From NCBI GenBank assembly GCA_030428825.1, contig JAUIEL010000081.1:1-14570 (forward strand): a DNA stretch of 14,570 bases, given 5' to 3'. Both the position numbers and the translations under genes were made by a program. Source of the stretch: a bacterium. GTDB lineage: Bacteria > Planctomycetota > B15-G4 > JADJEK01. The notes below the pieces were generated by a model that did not search any database, was not told where the DNA came from, and saw only the letters and a list, made by a program, of their open reading frames with translations. Positions 6,246-13,734 of this stretch are shown here, one piece after another (the first letter of the stretch is position 1; every line of letters begins with the position of its first letter).

Positions 6246-7874
6246 TCAGACGCCCGCCATCTGCTCCTCTTCGACGCGGTTGTGCATCGTCCCCTCGAGG
6301 GCGACGCCGGACGCGCGCTTCTCGAGCTTCGCCTCCTTCCGGAGGCCGAGCGCGAGCGCCAGCCGCTTGGTCCAGTCGTACACCTTGAACTCGATCGGGA
6401 AGGCGTACCACTGGTTCTTCAGGCGGGTCCCCGCCATCTTCCGGAGGAACCGGTTGTAGAACGACTTCCCGCGCACGAGGCCGTCGTACCACGGCACCAG
6501 GTAGGTGTACCGGTGGTAGTCGCGCTTGATCTTGGCGGGGAGCGCGTCGAACGTGTCGTTCTCGAACTTGTATTCGATCATCCGACCCCACGTGTCGAAC
6601 GACATCGGCATCTCGTACCCCGCCTCCTTCGCGTGCTCGCCGCACTCGGTGCCGGGGAGGGGCCGGTAGAGGAGCACCTCGGAGGTGCAGTTCGGGAAGT
6701 CGAACTTGATCTGCGCGGCGAGGTCCATCGTGGCCCGCATCGACTCCTCGGTCTCGCCCGGATACCCGATGATCCAGAAGAGGCCGATCTTCACGCCGCG
6801 CTCCCACATCCGCTTCATCGCCTTGTAGGTGTTCCCCTCCTTGATCCCCTTGCGGATGTACGCCTGCATCTCCTCCGTCGCCGTCTCGGCGCCGACCCAC
6901 ATCATGTGGCAGCCCGAGTCGCGCAGCAGGTCGAGCGTCTCGTCGTCGCACCGCATGATCGTCTCGACCTCGATCGTGGCGTTCCAGTGGATGCCGAGGC
7001 CGCGGTCGATCAGCTCCTGGCAGAACTCCTTGATGCGCTTCGGGTTCACGCCGAAGTTCGCGTCCTGGAACCGCACGACGTCGAAGTCGTACCGCTCCTT
7101 CAGCTTCTCGAGGCGGTCGACGAGCATCTTCGCCGGCAGCGCGACCCAGCGGCGGCCGGTCACCAGCGGCGAGCAGCAGAACGCGCACGGCTCGGGGCAG
7201 CCGAACGAGCTGAAGAACGAGATCGCGCGGTACGGCTTGTCCATCGAGTAGCCGGGCGGATCGGGGAACCGGTAGCGGACCTTCGCCGTGCTCGCCTGGA
7301 GCTCCTGGATGTCGAGGTACTTCTCGACCGGGATCATCGAGAAGTCCGGCTCGGGGAGGTCCTTCAACTGCACCACCGCCCGCTTCGGGGTGTGGAACAG
7401 CTTGCCGTCCCGCCAGAGCGCGAGCCCCGCGACCTCCTCGACCGGGGTGCCGTCTCGCAGCGCGACGAGCCACTCGGTGAACGTCTGCTCCCCCTGCCCG
7501 ATGCAGACCGCGCTGGCGAGGTCGTTCATCAGGTAGAGCTCGGGCGCGACCGACGGGAACCAGCCGCCCCAGATGATCGGGAGGTCGGGGTGCGCCTCGC
7601 GGACCTTCTTCGCGACGATCGCGCCGTCGGCGACCTGGTACCCGACGATGCAGGTGGAGCCGAACGCGAACGCCCCCTTCAGCTTCTCCATCAGGGTGCC
7701 CATCGGGTCGTCGACGACCATCGAGTCGATGATGTCGAACTCGAACCCCTCGGCGAGGGCGGGGGCGCAGATCTGGAGGAACTCGAGCGGCATGAGGTCG
7801 GCGCTGTAGGGCTGGCCGAGCTCCGGGTTGCCGCGCTCGGGGTAGTACAGGACGACGCGCTTCTTGTCGCTCAT
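6246..7874 (-). CDS. B12-binding domain radical SAM protein (paralog A)
   Basis: This cytoplasmic 542-residue enzyme has the class B (cobalamin-dependent) radical SAM layout. The N-terminal Rossmann-like B12-binding domain (about 1-145) has LMPLEFLQICAPALAEGFEFDIIDS, then GSTCIVGYQVADGAIVAKKVRE and IIWGGWFPS. A linker follows, and then the radical SAM barrel (about 215-410) with C226, C230 and C233 in GCPEPCAFCC for the 4Fe-4S cluster. Later motifs are DANFGV, WNATIEVE, GAETATEE and IIGYPGE. The last 130 residues form a conserved C-terminal region shared with the two paralogs. Such enzymes commonly methylate unactivated carbon or rearrange lipids, tetrapyrroles or natural products; the substrate here is unknown. 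The ATG at 7872-7874 has GAGAGG a few bases upstream. The longer frame up to 8168 lacks any family similarity. This copy is the most divergent of the three and has a charged tail (about 512-542) absent in the others. Confidence 0.9.
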   Translation of the reverse strand: MSDKKRVVLYYPERGNPELGQPYSADLMPLEFLQICAPALAEGFEFDIIDSMVVDDPMGTLMEKLKGAFAFGSTCIVGYQVADGAIVAKKVREAHPDLPIIWGGWFPSVAPELYLMNDLASAVCIGQGEQTFTEWLVALRDGTPVEEVAGLALWRDGKLFHTPKRAVVQLKDLPEPDFSMIPVEKYLDIQELQASTAKVRYRFPDPPGYSMDKPYRAISFFSSFGCPEPCAFCCSPLVTGRRWVALPAKMLVDRLEKLKERYDFDVVRFQDANFGVNPKRIKEFCQELIDRGLGIHWNATIEVETIMRCDDETLDLLRDSGCHMMWVGAETATEEMQAYIRKGIKEGNTYKAMKRMWERGVKIGLFWIIGYPGETEESMRATMDLAAQIKFDFPNCTSEVLLYRPLPGTECGEHAKEAGYEMPMSFDTWGRMIEYKFENDTFDALPAKIKRDYHRYTYLVPWYDGLVRGKSFYNRFLRKMAGTRLKNQWYAFPIEFKVYDWTKRLALALGLRKEAKLEKRASGVALEGTMHNRVEEEQMAGV

Positions 7875-8006
7875 GCGGACCTCTCGTTCGGGTCGTTCGG
7901 CTCTCGGCCGGCGAGGAGGGCCGCGCCGCCGCGGCCGCGGGGGCGAGGATCCAGCGTTCCCTGTGAACTGATACCGACTTACGGCGCCGAAAACGACCGA
8001 CGGTGA

Positions 8007-8034
8007 AGTATAGCGCGGACCGGGGAGTCGGCAA
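8007..8034 (-). promoter_or_regulatory. sigma70-type promoter of radical SAM paralog A
   Basis: Read on the - strand, TTGCCG (8029-8034) and TATACT (8007-8012) are separated by 16 bp, matching the consensus hexamers at four and five of six positions. Transcription would start near 8000, giving a GC-rich leader of about 125 nt before the start at 7874. No equally good promoter facing cstA is visible in the shared 7875-8166 gap. Confidence 0.55.
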
Positions 8035-8166
8035 TCCGGACGTCGCGATCCGCCCGCATCTTCGGGGAACGGTCGGCGACCGGGACGCGTCGGTCGACTC
8101 AATCGGCGCCGCGCCACCGAGTTACCGGATCCGGCCGGCGCGTCCGGGTCGGTACCATCCTCGCCC

Positions 8167-9891
8167 ATGAGCCCCCTGGTCGTCTGCCTCGCGTGCCTCG
8201 GCGCGCTCGCCCTCGGGTACCGGTTCTACTCCCGCTGGCTCGCCGAGCGCCTCCTCCGCCTCCGGGCGGACGAGCCGGTCCCGGCGCGGACCCGCGAGGA
8301 CGGCGTCGACTACGTCCCGACCCGGGCGGAGGTCCTCTGGGGGCACCACTTCGCGTCGATCGCCGGCGCGGCGCCGATCCTGGGGCCGGCGATCGCGATC
8401 GTCTGGGGGTGGGTCCCCGCCCTCGTCTGGATCGTGGTCGGCGTGATCTTCATGGGGGCGACCCACGACTTCGGCGCTCTCGTCCTGTCGATCCGTCACG
8501 ACGGCCGCTCGGTCGGCAGCCTGACCGAGACGTTCGTCGGGCCGCGCTCGCGCATCCTCTTCCTGCTGGTGATCTTCTTCCTGATCTGGCTGGTGGGGGC
8601 GGTCTTCGCGTTCGCGATCGCGAACCTGTTCGTCGCCTTCCCGGCCAGCATCCTCCCGGTGAACCTCGAGATCGCGGTCGCGGTCTTCATCGGGTGGTGG
8701 GGATACGCGAAGCGGCGGTCGCTGCTCCTCCCGTCGATCGCGGCGCTCGCCCTCCTGTACGCCACGATCTTCGGCACGGCGACCGGGGCCCTCTGGACGC
8801 CGACCGAGGGGTCGCCGTTCCTCGAACGGCACGTCTGGCTGATCGGGCTGATGGTGTACGCGTACGTCGCGTCGAACCTCCCGGTCTGGCTGCTCCTGCA
8901 GCCGCGCGACCTGATCAACAGCCACCAGCTCCTGGTCGGGCTGCTCGGGCTGTACGTCGGGTTCCTGATCGCGCGGCCCGACTTCGCGGCGCCGGCGGTG
9001 GGGGAGATCGACGCGCTCCCGAGCCTGGTGCCGGCGCTCTTCGTCACGATCGCGTGCGGGGCGATCTCGGGGTTCCACGGCCTCGTCTCGTCGGGGACGA
9101 CGAGCAAGCAGCTCTCGTGCGCCACCGACGCCCGTCCGATCGGCTACGGCGCGATGCTCGTCGAGGCGGCGCTGGCGATCCTCGCCACGATGGCGGTGGC
9201 GACCGGGGTCTGGATCGGCCCCGAGCACGCGCACGCCTTCGACTTCCTCGCCGAGCGGAGCGCGGCGACCGGCGTGCCCGGCCACCACCAGCTCCCGGCG
9301 GTCGGGGAGGCGCTGAACGCGTTCGTGAACGGGGCGGCCGGCTTCCTCGCCGCGCTGGGGCTCGCGGGCGGGGTCGCCAAGACGGTCGTCGCGGTCCTCG
9401 TGATCTCGTTCGCGGCGACCAGCCTCGACACCGCCCTCCGGATCCAGCGTCTCGTCCTCGCCGAGCTCGGCGCGACGTACGGCGTCCGGCCGCTGATGAA
9501 CCGCTGGTTCTCCGGCGCGATCGCGTGCGGGTCGGTCGGCCTCCTGATCTACGCCGACCACGAGCACGGCGCGAAGTCGCTCTGGCCGGTCTTCGGGGCG
9601 ACGAACCAGGTGCTCGCCGCGTTCACCCTGATGATCTGCGCGCTCTACCTCCGGACGCTCGGGCGGCGCGCGACGGCGTTCGCGGTCCCGGCGGGGATCG
9701 TCATGGCGATCACCTTCTTCGCGATGGCGCTGCAGGTGACCCGCGACCTGTCGAAGGGGAACTGGCTGGTCGGCGGCGTCGGCGCGGTCATCGCGGTGCT
9801 GACCGTCTGGGTCGCGGTCGAAGGAGGGCTGTCGTGGCGGCGGGGCCCGCGCCCGGTGGCGACGACGGGGGACGAATCGGAAGGGGCGTGA
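8167..9891 (+). CDS. cstA: carbon starvation protein CstA family transporter
   Basis: CstA/BtsT proteins are inner-membrane transporters for peptides or pyruvate, induced in E. coli by carbon limitation. This 574-residue member is mostly hydrophobic, with well over a dozen candidate membrane helices. It shows the family signatures HHFASIAGAAPILGP (60-74), MGATHDFGAL (96-105), QPRDLINSHQLLVG (245-258), GAISGFHGLVSSGTTSKQL (298-316) and FGATNQVLAAFTL in the last third. It is shorter than E. coli CstA (about 700 residues) but within the range of the shorter family members, and it looks complete. The substrate cannot be read from the sequence. The ATG at 8167 lies directly before a hydrophobic helix; the Shine-Dalgarno sequence is weak. 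It is divergent from radical SAM paralog A and convergent with the lipoprotein gene, so it stands as a single transcription unit. Confidence 0.93.
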   Translation: MSPLVVCLACLGALALGYRFYSRWLAERLLRLRADEPVPARTREDGVDYVPTRAEVLWGHHFASIAGAAPILGPAIAIVWGWVPALVWIVVGVIFMGATHDFGALVLSIRHDGRSVGSLTETFVGPRSRILFLLVIFFLIWLVGAVFAFAIANLFVAFPASILPVNLEIAVAVFIGWWGYAKRRSLLLPSIAALALLYATIFGTATGALWTPTEGSPFLERHVWLIGLMVYAYVASNLPVWLLLQPRDLINSHQLLVGLLGLYVGFLIARPDFAAPAVGEIDALPSLVPALFVTIACGAISGFHGLVSSGTTSKQLSCATDARPIGYGAMLVEAALAILATMAVATGVWIGPEHAHAFDFLAERSAATGVPGHHQLPAVGEALNAFVNGAAGFLAALGLAGGVAKTVVAVLVISFAATSLDTALRIQRLVLAELGATYGVRPLMNRWFSGAIACGSVGLLIYADHEHGAKSLWPVFGATNQVLAAFTLMICALYLRTLGRRATAFAVPAGIVMAITFFAMALQVTRDLSKGNWLVGGVGAVIAVLTVWVAVEGGLSWRRGPRPVATTGDESEGA

Positions 9892-9916
9892 ACCGCGCTC
9901 GGCGGCCCACGCCCCT
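9882..9916. terminator. hairpin between convergent cstA and lipoprotein genes
   Basis: AGGGGCGTG (9882-9890), overlapping the cstA stop codon, pairs perfectly with CACGCCCCT (9908-9916) across a 17-nt GC-rich loop. It lies in the 48-bp gap between two converging genes, where a bidirectional terminator would be expected. Neither side has a T-tract, so intrinsic termination is uncertain. Confidence 0.35.
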
Positions 9917-9939
9917 CCGTTCGGAAGAGACCGGATCGA

Positions 9940-10122
9940 CTACTTGTTGTCGTCGATCATGTCCTTCACGGCGTCGCCCGCGTCGTCGACCGCGTCCTCG
10001 ACCTTCTCGGCCGCCTCGTCGACCTTGTCCTTCATCTTGTCCTCGTCGCTCTTGCTGCAGCCGCCGAGGGCGAGGGCGCCGGCGCAGGCGGCGAGGGTGA
10101 TCCAACGGGTCGTGACCTTCAT
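9940..10122 (-). CDS. small predicted lipoprotein, 60 residues
   Basis: The peptide starts MKVTTRWITLAACAGALALGGC: two basic residues, a hydrophobic stretch and a lipobox LGGC with the lipidated cysteine at residue 22. The mature part is only 39 residues and is highly charged, with repeating K/V/A/D/E blocks (KDKVDEAAEKVEDAVDDAGDAVKD) that predict an amphipathic, possibly coiled-coil helix. The ATG (10120-10122) is preceded by GGAG with 8-nt spacing, a good ribosome binding site. It would be anchored in the outer or inner membrane; the function is unknown. It resembles tiny entericidin-like or stress-induced lipoproteins only in general form. It lies 122 bp downstream of radical SAM paralog B, so it may be in the same transcript or have its own promoter; only a weak TAGACT was noticed in the gap. 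Confidence 0.82.
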   Translation of the reverse strand: MKVTTRWITLAACAGALALGGCSKSDEDKMKDKVDEAAEKVEDAVDDAGDAVKDMIDDNK

Positions 10123-10244
10123 CTCTCTCTCTCCAGTTCGTGAGTCGACGCCGCCGGATGCGGCGCGTCCCGAGGGGGTACCGTCGGGGAAACGGACCAG
10201 TCTAGGGATCTCGGGACGATCTCCGCCAGGGGCCGCGGGCCCGC

Positions 10245-11789
10245 TCAGACCATCTTGGCGACCTTCGGGCCGGCGACGCGGCGCAGGAGGTCGTAGGCCG
10301 AGAACTCGTACGGCTTTCCCGTGAAGTTCCGGTGGCGGAGGCGGTCCCCGGCGCGCTTCCGGAGGAACTTCGAGATCGGCCCCCGGCCGCCGGCGAGCCC
10401 GTCGAACCAGGGGGCGAGGGTGGTGAAGTTCTTCCAGGTCTGCTGGACCTCCGGGGGGATCTGCCCCCACCAGGAGTTGAACTTGTAGTCGAAGAACCGG
10501 CCCCAGTCCTCGAACGACCTCGGCTCGGGGTACCCCGCGTCGAGCGAGCGCTGCCACCACGCCGACCCGGGGATCGGCCGGTACGGGAAGACCTCCGACG
10601 AGCAGGTCGGATACTTCGTCTTCATCAGCGCCGCCTCGTGGATCGTCTCGAACATCGAGTCGACCGTCTCGTCGGGGTAGCCGATGATGTACGTCACCGC
10701 GAACTGGATGTCGGCCTCGTACATCCGGCCGATCGCGCGGTCGGTCCACCCCTCCTTGATGTTCTTCCGGATCAGCTTCTGCGTCTCCTCCGTCGCCGCC
10801 TCGGCGCCGGTGATCAGCATGTGGCAGCCGGACTCCTTCAGCAGGCGGATCGTCTCGTCGGAGTACTGGCAGACCTGCTTGATCTCGATCGTCGCGTTCC
10901 AGCGGATGTTCATCCCCGACTCGATCAGCCGCTCGCAGAAGCGCGCGGTCCGCTTCTCGAGGACGCCGAAGTTCGCGTCCTGGATCCGGAGGACGTCGAA
11001 CGGGTTCCGCTCGTGGATCTCGATCAGCCGGTCGACCAGCGTGTCGGCGTCGACCTTGATCCAGCGGCGTCCCGCGATCCCCGGCGAACAGCAGAACTCG
11101 CACGGCTCGGGGCAGCCGAACGACGAGAAGTACGACAGCCCGCGCAGCGGCTTCTGCGGGTCGACGTCGAGCGGGTTCGGGAGGCGGTTCCGGACCCGGC
11201 GTCCGTGCGGCGCGTTCCGGACCGAGAGGTCGTAGTACTTCTGCAGGTCGATCAGGTGGAACGACGGCGCCGGGAGCTCGTCCATCGGCGTCACCTTCCG
11301 CCGCGGCGTGAAGTGGAGCTCGCCGTCCCGGAGGAGCGCGAGCCCGTCGACCTTCTCCAGGTCCTCGCCGTGGTCGATCGCGGTCACCAGCTCGGCGAAC
11401 GTCACCTCTCCCTGCCCGAAGACGACCGCGTCGCAGAAGTCGGACCGGAGGTAGAGCTCGGGCCGCGACGACGGGAACCAGCCGCCCCAGACCATCGGCA
11501 GCTTCGGGTGGCGGGCGCGGACCGCCTCGGCGACCTTCGCGCCGTCGTACACCTGGTACCCGAGGATGCAGGACGACCCGAACAGGAGCGCTCCCTCGCA
11601 CGCCTCGACCGTCTTCTCGAGGTAGTTCGGCTCGACCATCGCGTCGATGATCACGACCTCGTACCCGAGCGCCTCGACCGGGCTCGCGATGTGGAGCAGC
11701 TCGATCGGCTGGAGGTCCGGCGACGGGAGGTCCCCGATGCTCGGGTCGACCCGGGACGGCATGAACAGGACGATCTTCTTCTTGGCCAT
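10245..11789 (-). CDS. B12-binding domain radical SAM protein (paralog B)
   Basis: This 514-residue protein has the same architecture as paralogs A and C. The B12-binding domain (about 1-140) includes IELLHIASPVEALGYEVVIIDAM, GSSCILGYQVYDGAKVAE and WGGWFPS. The radical SAM barrel has C226, C230 and C233 in GCPEPCEFCC, then DANFGV, WNATIEIKQ, GAEAATEETQK and YIIGYPDE. The C-terminal region carries FFDYKFNSWWGQIPPE and APWFDGLAGG. Two cysteines at the radical SAM exit, CHM (322) and CSSEV (396), are shared with paralogs A and/or C. The reaction is unknown; the fold suggests SAM- and cobalamin-dependent radical chemistry, often C-methylation. The ATG at 11787-11789 aligns with the N-terminus of the other paralogs. 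Its GAGG is rather far away (about 12 nt). It begins 17 bp after paralog C ends, so the two probably form one transcript. Confidence 0.92.
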   Translation of the reverse strand: MAKKKIVLFMPSRVDPSIGDLPSPDLQPIELLHIASPVEALGYEVVIIDAMVEPNYLEKTVEACEGALLFGSSCILGYQVYDGAKVAEAVRARHPKLPMVWGGWFPSSRPELYLRSDFCDAVVFGQGEVTFAELVTAIDHGEDLEKVDGLALLRDGELHFTPRRKVTPMDELPAPSFHLIDLQKYYDLSVRNAPHGRRVRNRLPNPLDVDPQKPLRGLSYFSSFGCPEPCEFCCSPGIAGRRWIKVDADTLVDRLIEIHERNPFDVLRIQDANFGVLEKRTARFCERLIESGMNIRWNATIEIKQVCQYSDETIRLLKESGCHMLITGAEAATEETQKLIRKNIKEGWTDRAIGRMYEADIQFAVTYIIGYPDETVDSMFETIHEAALMKTKYPTCSSEVFPYRPIPGSAWWQRSLDAGYPEPRSFEDWGRFFDYKFNSWWGQIPPEVQQTWKNFTTLAPWFDGLAGGRGPISKFLRKRAGDRLRHRNFTGKPYEFSAYDLLRRVAGPKVAKMV

Positions 11790-11806
11790 CGTCGGTCTTC
11801 GCCTCG

Positions 11807-13375
11807 TCAGATCGTCCGCGCGGACTTCTCGCCCGCGACGCGCCGGAACATGTCGAACACCTTCAGCTCGACCGGGGCGCCGTACGCGTTGTGCCGCAGC
11901 CGCCAACCCGCGGCCTTCCGGATCAGCTTCGACACCGGGCCCTTGCCGCCCGCGATGCCGTCGAACCACGGCGCGAGGACGGTGTACCGGCGCCAGAGCT
12001 TCTGGATGTCCGGCGGGATCTGGCCCCACCAGGAGTTGAACTTGTAGTCGAAGAACCGCCCCCACCCCTCGAACGTGTCCGGCGGGACGTACCCCGCCTC
12101 GATGCTCGGCTGGTAGAAGCCGGAGCCGGGGATCGGGCGGTACGGGAAGACCTCGCTCGAGCACGACGGGTACTTCCACTTCATCTCCGCCGCCTCGTGG
12201 ATCGTCTCGCGCATCGACTCGACCGACTCGCCGGGGTAGCCGATGATGTACGTCAGCCCGGACTGGACGTCGCGCTCATGCATGCGCGCCATCGCGCGGT
12301 CGGTCCACCCCTCCTTGATGTTCTTCCGGATCAGCTTCTGCGTCTCGCCGGTCGACGCCTCGGCGCCGAACCAGGTGAGGTGGCAGCCGGACTTCACCAT
12401 CAGGTCGAGGGTCTCTTCGGAGTACTGGCAGATCTGCTTGATCTCGATCGTGCCGTTCCACTGGATGTCGATCCCCGACTCGATGAGCGCCTCGCAGAAC
12501 CGCTTCATCCGCTTCTCGGCGACGCCGAAGTTCGCGTCCTGGAAGCGGAGGAGGTCGAACGGGTGCTCCTTGTGGATGTCGACCAGCCGCTGGACGAGGA
12601 CGTCCGGGTCGAGCGCGACCCAGCGCCGGCCGGCGAACTCGGGGGAGCAGCAGAACTCGCACGGCTCGGGGCAGCCGAACGAGGAGAAGTACGACAGCCC
12701 GCGGAACGGCGTCCCCGACCGATACGGTTCGGGAGGCGGCAGGCGGTTCCGGACCCGGCTGCCGAGGTTCGCGGTCTTCGCGTTCAGGTCGTAGTACTTC
12801 TGGAGGTCGATCAGATGGAACGACGGCTCGGGGAGCTCGTCGACGTGGACGACCTTCCGCCGCGGCGTGAAGTGGACGTCGCCGTCCTTCCAGAGGATCA
12901 GCCCGTCGACCTCCTCCAGCCGCCCCCGGAGCGCGTCGCCGTTCCGCCCGCCGGCCGCCTCGGCCGCCTTCAGCATCTCGACGAACGTGACCTCCCCCTG
13001 GCCGTGGCAGACCGCGTCGCAGAAGCCGCTCCGCAGGTAGAGCTCGGGGATCGACCCGGGGAACCAGCCGCCCCAGAACATCGGGAGGTGGGGGTACTTC
13101 GCCCGGACCTTCTCCGCGACGACCGCCCCGTCGTACACCTGGTATCCGAGGATGCAGGACGACCCGAACGCGAGCGCTCCCGAGCACTCCTCGACGACCC
13201 GGTTCGCGTAGTCCGGCTCGGTCATCGCGTCGATCACCACGACCTCGTACCCCGCCGCCTCGGCCGGGCTCGCGATGTGGAGCAGCTCGAGCGGCATCAG
13301 GTCCGCCGCCGGCAGGTCGCCGATCGAGGGATCGACGCGCGACGGCAGGAAGAGCACGACCTTTTGCTTCGCCAA
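11807..13375 (-). CDS. B12-binding domain radical SAM protein (paralog C), TTG start
   Basis: This 522-residue protein is a close paralog of B: about three quarters of the first 80 residues are identical. The B12-binding domain is about 1-140 (LELLHIASPAEAAGYEVVVIDAM, GSSCILGYQVYDG, WGGWFPG). The radical SAM cluster cysteines are C234, C238 and C241 in GCPEPCEFCC, followed by DANFGV, WNGTIEIKQ, GAEASTGETQK and YIIGYPGE. The same C-terminal FFDYKFNSWWGQIPPD region follows. Relative to B it has an insert of about eight or nine residues near 140-150 (AAGGRNGDAL). I chose TTG (13373-13375): it aligns exactly with the MAKKK start of B, and GAGG lies 6 nt upstream. The GTG at 13405 would add ten unrelated residues and lacks a Shine-Dalgarno sequence. 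It is probably the first gene of a C-B operon. No convincing promoter was seen in 13376-13530. Confidence 0.92.
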   Translation of the reverse strand: MAKQKVVLFLPSRVDPSIGDLPAADLMPLELLHIASPAEAAGYEVVVIDAMTEPDYANRVVEECSGALAFGSSCILGYQVYDGAVVAEKVRAKYPHLPMFWGGWFPGSIPELYLRSGFCDAVCHGQGEVTFVEMLKAAEAAGGRNGDALRGRLEEVDGLILWKDGDVHFTPRRKVVHVDELPEPSFHLIDLQKYYDLNAKTANLGSRVRNRLPPPEPYRSGTPFRGLSYFSSFGCPEPCEFCCSPEFAGRRWVALDPDVLVQRLVDIHKEHPFDLLRFQDANFGVAEKRMKRFCEALIESGIDIQWNGTIEIKQICQYSEETLDLMVKSGCHLTWFGAEASTGETQKLIRKNIKEGWTDRAMARMHERDVQSGLTYIIGYPGESVESMRETIHEAAEMKWKYPSCSSEVFPYRPIPGSGFYQPSIEAGYVPPDTFEGWGRFFDYKFNSWWGQIPPDIQKLWRRYTVLAPWFDGIAGGKGPVSKLIRKAAGWRLRHNAYGAPVELKVFDMFRRVAGEKSARTI

Positions 13376-13530
13376 GGCAGGCCTCGTCGGGTGTGCCCCA
13401 TCCACAAGCAGCGCCGGGACTTGCGGGTGGGGGAGGGGATCCGGGTTCGGGCTCGCCGGCCCTCGGAGGGACCGTACGGATCTCTAATCTAGCCTGAAAC
13501 CGACGGTTGGGGAGGAGGAATGGGGGGCAG

Positions 13531-13734
13531 AAGGAGCAGGGGAGAGCAGGGGAGAGCAACGAGAGCAGGGGAGAGGGCGCTCGCGCGGAGCGGGCGCGGG
13601 GACGGGGGACCGGACGGGGCTCGAGACGACCGAGCGAACTCGGGAGCGTCAGGTGCTCTCGTTCCCCTTCCGGCTCCGCGTCAGCGGCCTCTCCCCTGCT
13701 CTCCCTTGCTCTCCCCTGCTCTCCCCTGCTCCCC
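13531..13734. repeat. large imperfect inverted repeat built of GGGGAGAGCA decamers
   Basis: The left arm (13533-13580) contains repeated GGGGAGAGCA units. The right arm (13684-13732) is nearly its exact reverse complement, differing by a one-base gap and a few substitutions. Weaker symmetry continues inward for about 30 more bases on each side (GCGGAGCGGG... against CGGCTCCGCG). The arms also contain direct repeats of the 10-mer, three copies or more each. The right arm covers the hflC stop codon and encodes its last residues. It occupies much of the 13376-13680 gap between hflC and radical SAM paralog C. A long hairpin could act as a terminator or RNA-stabilising structure after hflC, but no T-tract follows. 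The rest of the gap (13376-13530) shows nothing further. Confidence 0.7.

Noticed and set aside
7875..8168. N-terminal extension of radical SAM paralog A
   Set aside because: The upstream in-frame residues have no similarity to the other paralogs, a clear Shine-Dalgarno sequence precedes the ATG at 7874, and the proposed promoter lies inside the extension.
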